Source: Pseudodesulfovibrio nedwellii (lineage in GTDB: Bacteria; Desulfobacterota; Desulfovibrionia; Desulfovibrionales; Desulfovibrionaceae). Taken from it: DNA of 64,000 bases. The notes beneath the pieces are model-generated. The model had not been told where the DNA came from. It made no database searches and worked only from the letters and a program-made list of their open reading frames with translations. Within the stretch, counting starts at the first letter, position 1; each line of letters starts with the position of its first letter. The position numbers and the translations under genes were made by a program. Positions 32,696 to 42,754 of the stretch are shown piece after piece. Location: assembly GCF_027923765.1 (NCBI RefSeq), contig NZ_AP026709.1:3461501-3525500 (forward strand). Reading direction: 5' to 3'.

Positions 32696-33568
32696 ATGCC
32701 ACGTGTGAAGATGACTGCCAAAGAAATTCGGGAAAACATAGCCCGTGCTCGCGCTTATGCCAAAAAGAGTGATTATCTGCGGACGCTCAGTTGTTTGGCC
32801 GGTGCTATCAAAGGGCTGGTAACCAGTCAGGTTTTCGGTGCCGAAAAATTTGAGATTCATGCCCATCTGGATGAAGCTCTGCGCGATCTCAATAAGATGA
32901 AGATGATACGCAAGCTTTTTCCCAAGGGGCTCAAGTGTGAAAAGGGCAAGGAAAAGGCCTTTTATCAGACTCTCATGCGGCTGCACAAAAAGCTGGGTGA
33001 GGCCATGGAAAAGGCTCGTGTCGCCAAGATGCGGAAACGATTGGGCGTATTGGATGACAATCTGATCAAGGCCGCCAATCTCGTCAAGGCGGGCAGTCCG
33101 CTCGAAGCTCGGAAGCTTTATTCTAAAATTTCAGAATATTTTCAGGATATTGAAGGGATTAATTCGGACATTGGTAATCGGATGACCACCTTCGGCATGT
33201 TTTCCGAGGCCGTGCCATATTTGCAAAAAGCTCTTGAAACCCAGAACAATGACGCCCGTGCCCACAATGCACTTATCCTGAGTTATGAGGGGATGCATGA
33301 AACGGGAAAAGCCATGGCTGCCATCAAGGATGCCATGCGGTGGCTCGGTCCGAGCGAAGGGTTGTACCTGCGGATGGCCAAGCTTCATTTCGCCCGGCGC
33401 GAGTGGGGCGAAGTCTTCAACAATGCCAAGGCGGCATTAGATCGCAACCCACTCAACACCGCGGCCGAAAAGCTCATGAAGAGGGCAGAGCCAAAGATTT
33501 TCAGTGCGACGAAAAAAGCACCAGGCAAAGGCAAACCTGTCAAAAAGACCCACGACCTGAGCTTTTAA
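32696..33568 (+). CDS. TPR-repeat protein
   Basis: A 290-residue soluble, Lys-rich protein. The N-terminal 130 residues are helical and basic (RARAYAKKSDYLRTLSCL). Residues about 165-265 contain three TPR-like units (FSEAVPYLQKALETQNNDAR; HNALILSYEGMHETGKAM; LYLRMAKLHFARREWGEV). The C-terminal tail is very basic (KKAPGKGKPVKKTH). Similar proteins occur widely in Desulfovibrio without a known role. No signal sequence. Convergent with the next gene, the two ending next to each other. Confidence 0.75.
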   Translation: MPRVKMTAKEIRENIARARAYAKKSDYLRTLSCLAGAIKGLVTSQVFGAEKFEIHAHLDEALRDLNKMKMIRKLFPKGLKCEKGKEKAFYQTLMRLHKKLGEAMEKARVAKMRKRLGVLDDNLIKAANLVKAGSPLEARKLYSKISEYFQDIEGINSDIGNRMTTFGMFSEAVPYLQKALETQNNDARAHNALILSYEGMHETGKAMAAIKDAMRWLGPSEGLYLRMAKLHFARREWGEVFNNAKAALDRNPLNTAAEKLMKRAEPKIFSATKKAPGKGKPVKKTHDLSF

Positions 33569-34045
33569 TTACTTCCTGCTATCTGTTAGTTCTTTCCGTT
33601 CGACAGTGATGACTGAGCCATTGCCCATGCCAATGACCAATCCGCCGTCACGGTCCACGCTCAATCCAATAATTCGCCCATCGCAGCGGTAAGCCTCACG
33701 AACACTCCCATTCCGTGTCACTGCAAGGACTCGTCCTGATGCTGTGCCTACATACAGTGTTTGTTTGCTGTCTACGGCCAACACCGTTGGGGTGTCCTCC
33801 ACCTGAGCATACATGATGGGTTCGCCTCCTGAAGGCAGGCAAAATATCTGACCTGTCTGGCCGCATGCGGTGTACACGTTTGACCGGTTGTCCATGACCA
33901 ACCCCACTGGTTTGGCTCGGTTCGGGCAGGCAAAATCTGTCGTTTTTTTGACCGGTTGCGCATATGCTACGGTGATTCCTGCAAGCATGATAAGCAGGCC
34001 GGTTAACCCTAAAACACACAGTCGGCGATTCATTGTTTTCTGCAT
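33569..34045 (-). CDS. Secreted beta-propeller-fragment protein
   Basis: A 158-residue protein with a signal peptide (RRLCVLGLTGLLIMLAGITVAYAQ) followed by three to four repeats of about 35 residues with NHL/propeller character: GLVMDNRSNVYTACG, VLAVDSKQTLYVGTA and GLSVDRDGGLVIGMG. A full propeller needs more blades, so it probably oligomerises or is a truncated relative. GGAG lies seven bases before the ATG at 34045. Divergent from the LysR gene. Function unknown. Confidence 0.65.
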   Translation of the reverse strand: MQKTMNRRLCVLGLTGLLIMLAGITVAYAQPVKKTTDFACPNRAKPVGLVMDNRSNVYTACGQTGQIFCLPSGGEPIMYAQVEDTPTVLAVDSKQTLYVGTASGRVLAVTRNGSVREAYRCDGRIIGLSVDRDGGLVIGMGNGSVITVERKELTDSRK

Positions 34046-34089
34046 TGAGAGTCTCCTAGGTATGCTCAGAAACTAGGAGCGAGGCATCA

Positions 34090-34106
34090 ATATGTCCAAT
34101 ACATAT
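34090..34106. promoter_or_regulatory. Inverted repeat ATATGT-N5-ACATAT, candidate LysR box
   Basis: A perfect 6-5-6 inverted repeat containing a T-N11-A core, 35 bases before the LysR start and in the divergent promoter region. Confidence 0.5.
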
Positions 34107-34140
34107 TTACACCTTGATTGATATGTTGTACCTCTTGATG

Positions 34141-35064
34141 ATGGAACTTAGACAGCTCAAATATTTTATTGCCGTGGCAGAGGAACTGCATTTTGGGCGG
34201 GCCGCCGAGCGGTGCCATATCGCGCAACCGCCGCTTTCCCAGCAGATCAAGCGACTCGAAGAAGAACTCGGTGTCATCTTGTTGGAACGAACCAGCCGGA
34301 AGGTGTCGCTCACGGACGAGGGCAGTATGTTTCTTGCCGTGGCGCGTGATACCCTGTGTACGCTTGATGGCGGTATCGAGAAAATGCACATGATGGCCGA
34401 GGGCCTTATCGGTAAGTTGCGGGTCGGGTTTCTCAGTTCCGGCTTGCATACTGATTTTTTCAAAGGAGTGACCGCTTTTCGAAAGAAATATCCCGGCATC
34501 ATGTTAGATATCCGCGAGATGCAGTCTTCTGATCAGAACAACGCCCTACGCGCAGGTGATCTCGATGTCGGGCTGTCGCATCATTGCTATGCCAACCATT
34601 ACAATCTCGAAGCCAAAACGTTTATGGCGGATCGCTATTTCCTTGCAGTGCATCATGAGCACCCGCTCGTTGCCCAGGGCCATGCGGGCTATCCGGACAT
34701 CGACAAGGAACCGTTTATCATGTTCTCGCGGCAGCATTATCCGGAAGCCTATGATCGCGCTATTGGTCGCTATTACAAGTATGGCGTTCAGCCCCGTGTT
34801 GTGCAGGAAGCCAAGACACACCAGACAAAGCTTTCCCTCATTGCCGCAGGTATGGGCATTGGTTTTGTACCCGAGCGTATGTGTGCCGCGCTCCCTGATT
34901 GCGTTCGTATGATTCCTTTTGATTTTCAAGGCGAAGTACACAACACCCCTCTCAAGCTTGTTTGGCGCAAGGGCGACAAGTCCCCGACGCTCAAATGCTT
35001 TCTTGAGGTGCTCAGTGAATTTTGTCGTGAAGTCGATGATGTCGCGAACGGCTGTAATACTTAG
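34141..35064 (+). CDS. LysR-family transcriptional regulator
   Basis: A 307-residue regulator from the ATG at 34141 (MELRQLKYFIAVAEELHFG), the standard LysR start; longer readings to 34114 add a poor N-terminus. The helix-turn-helix covers FGRAAERCHIAQPPLSQQIKRLEEELG. Residues about 90-295 form the periplasmic-binding-like effector domain of the BenM/CatR type (VGFLSSGLHTDFF, AAGMGIGFVPERM). It likely controls its own promoter and the divergent gene through the palindrome at 34090-34106. The effector is unknown. Confidence 0.9.
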   Translation: MELRQLKYFIAVAEELHFGRAAERCHIAQPPLSQQIKRLEEELGVILLERTSRKVSLTDEGSMFLAVARDTLCTLDGGIEKMHMMAEGLIGKLRVGFLSSGLHTDFFKGVTAFRKKYPGIMLDIREMQSSDQNNALRAGDLDVGLSHHCYANHYNLEAKTFMADRYFLAVHHEHPLVAQGHAGYPDIDKEPFIMFSRQHYPEAYDRAIGRYYKYGVQPRVVQEAKTHQTKLSLIAAGMGIGFVPERMCAALPDCVRMIPFDFQGEVHNTPLKLVWRKGDKSPTLKCFLEVLSEFCREVDDVANGCNT

Positions 35065-35165
35065 GCCTACTGGCGGTCGCTTTCAGCGGGACCAGAGAAC
35101 CCTTTGAAAAGGGTTCTCTGGACTCTCCTAAACTTTTTGGGTCGCCTTCGGCGAGGTTGTTTAGG
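35062..35165 (+). repeat. Dispersed 3'-UTR hairpin element (after the LysR gene)
   Basis: A diverged head AGGCCTACTGGCGG at the LysR stop, a small GCTTTCAGC hairpin, a 14-bp perfect stem (35092-35105 with 35108-35121), then CTCTCCTAAACTTTTTGG and CGCCTTCGGCG. Sense orientation relative to the gene, as in the other copies. Confidence 0.75.
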
Positions 35166-35213
35166 GGAGTTTTTTATCCGTCTGGGAGGGGTGGAGGAAA
35201 GGGTGGTTCCTTT

Positions 35214-35438
35214 TTATTCCGATTCAGTTAATTCGTCGGTTTCATACCGCAATATATCGCCGGGTTGGCAGTCCAAATGTTTGCAGATGGCATCCAGTGT
35301 GGTGAAGCGGATAGCCTTTGCCTTGCCTGTCTTCAGGATAGAAAGGTTTTGAGGAGTGATACCCACGGCTTCCGCCAGTTCTTTTGAGCTGGTTTTGCGT
35401 CTCGCCAGCATGACATCAAGGTCAATGATGATACCCAT
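35214..35438 (-). CDS. Small XRE/Cro-type helix-turn-helix protein
   Basis: 74 residues, almost entirely a helix-turn-helix: RRKTSSKELAEAVGITPQNL then SILKTGKAKAIRFTTLDAIC. It resembles the YozG-type regulators that follow DUF2975 membrane protein genes; here the partner is 8 bases upstream. Probably a regulator controlled by, or controlling, that membrane protein. Confidence 0.85.
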   Translation of the reverse strand: MGIIIDLDVMLARRKTSSKELAEAVGITPQNLSILKTGKAKAIRFTTLDAICKHLDCQPGDILRYETDELTESE

Positions 35439-35446
35439 AGCGCCCC

Positions 35447-36019
35447 CTAAACCGTCAGCTCGTTCACTTCGCGGAGTTTACGGCCCTCTTCCATGATCCA
35501 ACTCACCAGTATGATGACACCGGCTATAACCACTTCTTCAAAGTTGGCCGAGTCCAATGATATGGATATCATACGTTCTCCCGGTGGGTTGTTGATGGTC
35601 AAAACAAGGGTCAGCAAAGCCTCATGTATCGGTCCGACGCAGACTCCAATCAGCATGGTCCAACCCGTGCGACGAATATACATGACCGTGTTTCGCGTGA
35701 ATATTTCACCCGCAGCAAAGCAACTGAACAGTTGAACCAGCCACCACAAGGAAAGCATGCCTATGGCCGTCGGGAGCATATCAACACCCAGTCCAAGAAT
35801 ACGTGTGCTCCACGCCAGCGGGTAAGCCGGGGCCTGAGCTTCATCTATGCCCAAATCCTCAGTCAGGAATTCAATGGCCATTGAAGGGCTATCATCATCC
35901 ATGAGCATTATTTCGCCGCCAGTAAGCCAGATGCTTCCCACAATCAGCGGGCTTGCAATAAGGGCAACAAGGAATATCGCGCGGAAAAATTTGGCAAATT
36001 TCTGAATACGTTCGTTCAT
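35447..36019 (-). CDS. DUF2975-type membrane protein
   Basis: A 190-residue membrane protein with four hydrophobic segments (about residues 12-34, 75-98, 115-140 and 160-180). The start is the ATG at 36019 with GGAG seven bases upstream; a reading from 36079 adds a hydrophilic tail without a ribosome-binding site. WWLVQLFSCFAAGEIFTRNTV fits the DUF2975 core in the usual place between helices two and three. The gene pair DUF2975 plus small XRE protein is a recurrent two-gene unit; its role is not established. Confidence 0.75.
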   Translation of the reverse strand: MNERIQKFAKFFRAIFLVALIASPLIVGSIWLTGGEIMLMDDDSPSMAIEFLTEDLGIDEAQAPAYPLAWSTRILGLGVDMLPTAIGMLSLWWLVQLFSCFAAGEIFTRNTVMYIRRTGWTMLIGVCVGPIHEALLTLVLTINNPPGERMISISLDSANFEEVVIAGVIILVSWIMEEGRKLREVNELTV

Positions 36020-36226
36020 AACAGACTCCTGTGTTGTCGTGATGAGTCCTTTTTGCGATGATTTATTATCGTTTATCAATAAATTTTTGCTGAAAAAGGA
36101 CGTTTTTTATATTTGCACTTCTCGGTGTGCGTAGGGAATTTGCAGGAAGATGAGAGATGTGTTTGACCGTTGTGGGAGTTGGCCGTTACATTGTAAGTAA
36201 TGCATAAGTGAAGAGGATAACACCAC

Positions 36227-36547
36227 ATGGAAGAAATGAATAAGCGGGAAAGGGCCGAGGCCGATATCAAGGATGCCGAAGAGCGCATTCGTTTTTTTAA
36301 CAAGCATTGGTTGAATCACAGGAATATTCTTCCTGCCTTCGCCGTTTCCTTGATGGTGCTCATTTTTCTCGGGATGCTGGTTCCCATTATCATGGTGCCG
36401 GTGTGGATTCTCGGTGGCGTATACGTAGCTGTCTTTGTTGGCGCCATGTATTGGCGGTCCCGCCGAGCGGATACGTTGAATGAGGAGATGGAAGCCGTTC
36501 AAAAGGCGTTCAAGGAATACGAACGTGGACGGCGTAAAAGGAAATAA
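36227..36547 (+). CDS. Small membrane protein with coiled-coil ends
   Basis: 106 residues. An acidic/basic helical N-terminus (MNKRERAEADIKDAEERIRFF), two hydrophobic segments (about 34-54 and 56-76) and a charged C-terminal helix ending in GRRKRK. No family recognised. It precedes the PH-domain gene by 64 bases on the same strand. Confidence 0.6.
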   Translation: MEEMNKRERAEADIKDAEERIRFFNKHWLNHRNILPAFAVSLMVLIFLGMLVPIIMVPVWILGGVYVAVFVGAMYWRSRRADTLNEEMEAVQKAFKEYERGRRKRK

Positions 36548-36611
36548 GGCATCAAAAATTATTGTTCATCATGCGCCCAAAGCGCAATTAACTTTTTGAA
36601 AAGGACTGAAA

Positions 36612-36989
36612 ATGGGATTTTTAGATGGATTGATGGGGAATGCAACGGAAGTAAGTGTTGAGGAAATCGAGCAGGAATTTTCCCCTATTCTCGGCAACAA
36701 CGAGCACGTCGAGCGCGCCTTCAAAGTCGTGCGTGATATGTATATCTTCACCTCCGGTCGTCTGATTCTTATCGACAAGCAAGGACTCACAGGCAAAAAA
36801 GTCGATTATCTCTCCATCCCCTATCGCTCAATCTCAACCTTCAGTGTCGAGTCCGCTGGGCATTTCGATCTCGAATCAGAACTCACCCTCTGGGTTTCCG
36901 GGCGGCACGATCCCATCAAAAAAGAACTCAAAAAAGGCAGCGACGTAGTCGGTATTCAGAAATTACTGGCTAACAAGATTTTGAAATAG
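36612..36989 (+). CDS. Bacterial PH-domain protein
   Basis: 125 residues matching the bPH_1 (YvbH-like) fold: GFLDGLMGNATEVSVEEIEQ, then YIFTSGRLILIDKQGLTGKK and the YLSIPYRSISTFSVES strand pair, ending in a C-terminal helix. Function of the family is not known; it may bind membranes or proteins. Followed by a remarkable chain of hairpins. Confidence 0.85.
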   Translation: MGFLDGLMGNATEVSVEEIEQEFSPILGNNEHVERAFKVVRDMYIFTSGRLILIDKQGLTGKKVDYLSIPYRSISTFSVESAGHFDLESELTLWVSGRHDPIKKELKKGSDVVGIQKLLANKILK

Positions 36990-36994
36990 TTTTC

Positions 36995-37076
36995 TGGAGG
37001 GGATGCCTACCGGCGGTCTCCTTCGGAGAGAGCAGGGCGCTGCCCTGCACCCGCCTAAGGCCGAGGGCCTTAGGAA
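36995..37076 (+). repeat. Diverged 3'-UTR element made of consecutive hairpins
   Basis: The head GGGGATGCCTACCGGCGG after the PH-domain stop matches the dispersed element. Instead of one stem there are three in a row: TCTCC-TTC-GGAGA, GCAGGGC-GCT-GCCCTGC and CCTAAGGCC-GAG-GGCCTTAGG. Confidence 0.7.
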
Positions 37077-37131
37077 TCCCATGTCGCCTAGCGGCGAAGG
37101 GTAAGGGGGTGCAGAGGCCGGGCCATGGAAT

Positions 37132-37210
37132 GCTTGCGAGAAACGGGGAATCCCCAGCTGGTCGCGTCTTTCGACGCTCTCTGGCTGAGGATTCCCCGTT
37201 TCTCGCAAGC
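37132..37210. repeat. 22-bp perfect inverted repeat with structured loop
   Basis: 37132-37153 is the exact reverse complement of 37189-37210. The 35-base loop contains inner CCAG/CTGG pairing. Together with the preceding hairpins it forms a folded block between convergent genes. Confidence 0.75.
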
Positions 37211-37276
37211 GGTTGCCAACGCCGCCTGTTAAGTTAGAAAAGCGCGAGGGGGAGGGATGGCGGCGTGGTTGTTTGT

Positions 37277-37927
37277 TTATGGGCAAGAATTCATTTGTTT
37301 TAATTTTCTCTGCCAAGAAGTTAACTGTTTAGTAAGGATTTTTTTTATAGTGTCGTTAACGAATTCTGGATCGCTGTATTCAAGGTCTTCTTCAGCTTCT
37401 GTCCAGTAATTCGTTAAAGTGTCGTTTGTAACAATATTTGTTTGTATTAGTAATAAGATCGGAAATTCGGTTCGGGATATCTTTATACTGCAGTATAAGG
37501 CAGCTGGATTTGTTCCGAATTTTGATTCACGCCATGCTATTTCATATGCATCTAGTTTGTCGAAAAAATTCTTATCATTTTTGTATTTGGAATAGATTTT
37601 ATTAAAACGTTTGTTGTACCCTTTTGTAGTGTCATGATAGGGTAAATCCTTTTTTATAAGTCGTTCGAATTCATGAAAGTAATATTTCTTTAAGTTGTCA
37701 GCTACATGATACACGCCAACAGATGATTTAGACCCTAGTTTTAGTGATTTTATGGCACCAGAATTATAATAAAAGTCAGAGACAGAGATATTGACTTTTG
37801 CCCAGTACCTAATGTCTCTGTATTTATTATAATATTTAGAGCAATATTGATTATAGTCGCTAGCAATAGAGGAGGCCGGGATTAGGCTAGCCAATACACA
37901 GATGGTAAAGATGTAGATATGCTTCAT
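37277..37927 (-). CDS. AT-rich secreted protein, unknown
   Basis: A 216-residue protein from the ATG at 37927 (MKHIYIFTICVLASLIP) with a signal peptide ending near SIASD. The mature part is rich in Tyr, Lys and Asn and contains ESKFGTNPAALYCSIK and YWTEAEEDLEYSDPEF. No family recognised. A/T content and codon use differ from the neighbouring hairpin region and groEL, so it is probably acquired DNA. Confidence 0.6.
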   Translation of the reverse strand: MKHIYIFTICVLASLIPASSIASDYNQYCSKYYNKYRDIRYWAKVNISVSDFYYNSGAIKSLKLGSKSSVGVYHVADNLKKYYFHEFERLIKKDLPYHDTTKGYNKRFNKIYSKYKNDKNFFDKLDAYEIAWRESKFGTNPAALYCSIKISRTEFPILLLIQTNIVTNDTLTNYWTEAEEDLEYSDPEFVNDTIKKILTKQLTSWQRKLKQMNSCP

Positions 37928-38023
37928 GATAAGTGTTTGGTTGAGTAACAAAGAATATTATATAATATTCTTATTCGTTTGATTTTACAACTATTTAAAT
38001 ATTATTCCCACCTCTTGCGCGAA

Positions 38024-38140
38024 GAGCACACAAAAAGTTTAGGAAGGGAGAAAGGGATGGGGGTCTGGGGGAAGGGGAAGAGGGGAAGCCCTTTCCAAAG
38101 GGTTCCCCTCTTCCCCTTCCCCCAGCCGCCGGAGGCATTC
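38024..38140 (-). repeat. Dispersed 3'-UTR hairpin element (after groEL)
   Basis: On the minus strand: GGAATGCCTCCGGCGGC, a stem of about 29 bp with one bulge (38065-38125) made of alternating G and A blocks, then TTCCTAAACTTTTTGTG and a small GCGC hairpin. It follows the groEL terminator and points the same way as the gene. Confidence 0.75.
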
Positions 38141-38185
38141 CAAAAAAGAAAAACCCGGCCCGCGATGAGAATCGCGGGCCGGGTT
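38141..38185 (-). terminator. groEL intrinsic terminator
   Basis: A 15-bp perfect stem (38152-38166 with 38171-38185) with a 4-base loop, followed by TTTTTCTTTTTTGG on the minus strand. Confidence 0.93.
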
Positions 38186-38213
38186 ATTTAATTGGCTATG
38201 CGTACGTACTAGT

Positions 38214-39890
<1,677 letters not shown>

Positions 39891-39931
39891 TTAGAAGAAA
39901 TGTTTGTGTATGAATTCGGTGAATGTAACGA

Positions 39932-40219
39932 CTAGTCGACGATAGCGAGGATGTCTTCCTCACGCATGACCAGATGTTCCACGCCTTCGATGTTGATTTC
40001 CATTCCGGCGTATTTGGCAAACAGCACGGAATCGCCGACCTTAACGGTCAGGGCAACGCGGTCGCCAGCGTCGTTCGGCTTACCGGGACCGGCAGCGACG
40101 ATTTCACCCTTCATGGGCTTTTCCTTGGCAGAATCCGGGATGTAGATGCCACCCGCGGTTTTCTCTTCCATTTCCAGACGCTTGACCAAGACGCGGTCGT
40201 TCAGCGGTTTCAGTTCCAT
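39932..40219 (-). CDS. groES: Co-chaperonin GroES
   Basis: 95 residues, the lid of the GroEL chamber. [20 protein letters not shown] start, mobile loop [18 protein letters not shown] and roof segment [24 protein letters not shown] lies upstream of the ATG. No CIRCE inverted repeat is seen upstream, so HrcA control is not supported. Confidence 0.97.
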   Translation of the reverse strand: MELKPLNDRVLVKRLEMEEKTAGGIYIPDSAKEKPMKGEIVAAGPGKPNDAGDRVALTVKVGDSVLFAKYAGMEINIEGVEHLVMREEDILAIVD

Positions 40220-40298
40220 CCTTTATTACCTCCAAAGGGAATAATTTGATTTTTTGTGGGTCGGCATGTGCTACCAGACGGCCCATTATGCTGCGTGA

Positions 40299-40326
40299 AA
40301 GATAAACACCGCGTTCAGAGTGTCAA
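40299..40326 (-). promoter_or_regulatory. Promoter of groES-groEL
   Basis: TTGACA (40326-40321), 16-base spacer, TATCTT (40304-40299) on the minus strand, 80 bases before the groES start. CTTGACA also resembles a heat-shock -35, but the -10 is of the housekeeping type. Confidence 0.6.
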
Positions 40327-40506
40327 GCTGGATAGGCAAAAAAAATCCAGTCCGTAGAGAGTGAAAAACAGGTTTATATCCCATTATTTGAGATATGTCG
40401 GTTAACCTACTGATTTTATAAAAATATTATAAATAATAATAGTTACTGCTAATTGAAGCCCGTTGATTGCATAATATTTGATGTACCGCAAACGGAGGTC
40501 GTCAAT

Positions 40507-40599
40507 ATGTCGAGTGCAGATCGTTCCGGTTATTTGGCATTATTTCATAAGGACCACGACACGGAGCCGGTGCTTCACGCCATTGATTATGAGCATTGA
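40507..40599 (+). CDS. Possible 30-residue small protein
   Basis: ATG at 40507 with GGAGG nine bases upstream, ending TGA at 40597. The peptide starts MSSADRSGYLALFHKDHD and is rich in His, Asp and Glu. A terminator follows about 100 bases downstream, so the unit could be a short mRNA or a small RNA. No family recognised. Confidence 0.35.
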   Translation: MSSADRSGYLALFHKDHDTEPVLHAIDYEH

Positions 40600-40697
40600 G
40601 CATGTGCCCTCCCCATTCCGTGCAAACATTGGTCGGTACGGTGTGACCTTGTAGGTTCGCTCCAGTGAGAGAGAATTGATAAATAGAAGATACTTTG

Positions 40698-40731
40698 ACC
40701 CCGGATATGTCGGTGTCCGGGGTTTTCCTTT
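40698..40731 (+). terminator. Intrinsic terminator of an unassigned short transcript
   Basis: ACCCCGGA pairs with TCCGGGGT across a 10-base loop and is followed by TTTTCCTTTT. No long gene lies upstream on this strand, only the 30-codon frame at 40507; the rest of 40600-40860 holds no gene I can support. Confidence 0.65.
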
Positions 40732-40860
40732 TGGATGAGATTGCTGTCACAGAACAGTCGAAAGAGCGTCACCAAAGTGTGGTGTTTTGTCATGAAGGCG
40801 GCGCGAATTCGGCAGGGATTCATCATAGGGTTCGGCAACCAATCACCCTAGGAGGAATGA

Positions 40861-42699
40861 ATGGAAGATCGCATAGCCGGTCCGATTTTCAATCTTGATT
40901 CGCCTTTTGCCGACCCTGTTCGTCACACCTTGTTTTCCATACTCAAGAAGCCGCTTGCCAAGGTGCTTCGGCTTGATACGCTTAATTCTATGTATTCGAC
41001 GCTTCAGGAAAAGGGCGGCGATGCTTCGTTTGTGGAGCAGACATTGGATATGCTCGGCGTGAAGTTCTCCGTGGACGGCCAACCTGTAGGCCGTGTGCCA
41101 AAGACCGGGCCGCTGGTCGCGGTGTGTAACCATCCATTTGGCGTACTGGAGGGACTGCTGCTCGTCCGGGTTTTGCGTGAGGTTCGGTCGGACATTAAGA
41201 TTATGGCGAATTTTATGCTCGGAATGATTCCCGAGATGGACGACTTGATTATCGAGGTTGATCCGTTCGGGAACCTCGGCTCCACCAAGAAGAATATAGC
41301 CGGACTCAAGGCGTGTATGCGTTGGCTCAAGGGCGGCGGTATGCTCGTGGTTTTTCCGGCGGGAGAAGTGTCGAGTCTTAAGGTCAAGAAAGGGATGGTG
41401 GCCGATCCAAAATGGAGTCCCATGATCGGCAGGATTATTCGCAAGACCGGAGCTAACGCGCTACCGGTCTTTTTTGATGGCCGCAATTCCGGACTGTTTC
41501 AGACGCTTGGTTTGATCCATCCTCGTTTGCGAACCATGCTTTTGCCGCATGAGAACCTGCGTCATGCCTCGAAGGATGTCATCCGTATGGGGCTTGGCTC
41601 GACCATTGCCAGCGAGAAGATGCGCGAGTTCGATAGTGATCAGGAGTTGGTGGATTACCTACGGTTCCGCACCTACTTGTTGCGCAAGGATAAGAAACCG
41701 CGTTTCAATTTTAAGCCGCGTGAAGCCAGCCGGAAGTTGGACCCCATCGCCAATTCGCGGGGCAAGCATATTTTAGCCAGTGAGGTCGCCAGTCTGCCGG
41801 ACGAGAATATCTTGATAGAGAACACGGAATTTGTGGTGTTCCATGCCAACGCCGAACAGATTCCCCGGATTCTCCGCGAGATTGGTATCCGGCGCGAAGA
41901 GACGTTTCGTCAGGTGGGCGAGGGCACGGGCAGGGCCATGGATATCGACGAGTTTGACGATACATACCGTCATCTCGTGTTGTGGAATCGCACTGATCGA
42001 GAAGTTGCCGGTGCGTATCGATTCGGCCTGACTGATGAGATTCTCAAACAGCAGGGCGGCAAAGGGCTGTATACCTCAACCCTGTTTAAATACCGAGAGA
42101 GCTTTTTGCACGAGCTTGGTCCCGCCCTTGAAATGGGCCGGTCATTCATCACGCCGAAATATCAGAAAAGCTACCAGCCGTTGCTGCTGTTGTGGAAGGG
42201 CGTTGCCGAGTTTGTTGTGCGGAATCCGAAGTACACCCGACTGTTCGGCTGTGTGTCCATATCCAGTGAATACTCCGGCGTGTCCCGTGAGTTGATCATG
42301 GGGTTTATGGAGCGTCACTCATCCCTGCCAGAACTGGCGCAAATGGCGTTACCCAAGCGGCCACCCAAGGTCAGGAAACTCAAGAAAGTGGATTTCACCT
42401 TGCCGGATAACATGTTCGACGATCCAGCCGACGTTGCGGATTGCGTGCGTGATGTGGAAGACGGACGATCCATTCCGGTTTTGCTCAAGCAATACCTCAA
42501 GCTGGGCGGGAAGATTATCGGCTTCAATGTTGACCCAGATTTCGGCGACTGTCTGGACGGGTTGATTCTGGTGGACCTCATGAAATCCGACCCCAAAGTG
42601 CTGGGCCGATTCATGGGGAAAGAGGGTGTACAGCAATTTCTGGCAGCCAATGCGGGCGCGGGCGTTTTGCCTCTTCGAGACACCAATGCGGCGGCCTGA
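40861..42699 (+). CDS. Fused acyltransferase, OlsF-like ornithine lipid synthase candidate
   Basis: A 612-residue two-domain protein. The N-terminal part (about 60-290) is a PlsC-type lysophospholipid acyltransferase: NHPFGVLEG (90-98) as the catalytic box, then FPAGEVSSL. The C-terminal part (about 320-560) resembles the GNAT-like/hemolysin acyltransferases that N-acylate ornithine (RHLVLWNRTDREVAGAYRFG; SFLHELGPALEMGRSFI). The order OlsA-like then OlsB-like is that of the bifunctional OlsF, which builds phosphate-free ornithine lipids. A different aminolipid substrate is possible. GGAGG before the ATG. The next gene follows 55 bases later. Confidence 0.75.
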   Translation: MEDRIAGPIFNLDSPFADPVRHTLFSILKKPLAKVLRLDTLNSMYSTLQEKGGDASFVEQTLDMLGVKFSVDGQPVGRVPKTGPLVAVCNHPFGVLEGLLLVRVLREVRSDIKIMANFMLGMIPEMDDLIIEVDPFGNLGSTKKNIAGLKACMRWLKGGGMLVVFPAGEVSSLKVKKGMVADPKWSPMIGRIIRKTGANALPVFFDGRNSGLFQTLGLIHPRLRTMLLPHENLRHASKDVIRMGLGSTIASEKMREFDSDQELVDYLRFRTYLLRKDKKPRFNFKPREASRKLDPIANSRGKHILASEVASLPDENILIENTEFVVFHANAEQIPRILREIGIRREETFRQVGEGTGRAMDIDEFDDTYRHLVLWNRTDREVAGAYRFGLTDEILKQQGGKGLYTSTLFKYRESFLHELGPALEMGRSFITPKYQKSYQPLLLLWKGVAEFVVRNPKYTRLFGCVSISSEYSGVSRELIMGFMERHSSLPELAQMALPKRPPKVRKLKKVDFTLPDNMFDDPADVADCVRDVEDGRSIPVLLKQYLKLGGKIIGFNVDPDFGDCLDGLILVDLMKSDPKVLGRFMGKEGVQQFLAANAGAGVLPLRDTNAAA

Positions 42700-42754
42700 C
42701 CACGGAGAATAATTCGCGGTTGGCATCGGGCGGAGAACCGTATAAAGTCCGGCC

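Noticed and set aside
40220-40340. CIRCE element in front of groES
   Set aside because: No TTAGCACTC-N9-GAGTGCTAA inverted repeat is present; only a housekeeping-type promoter is seen.
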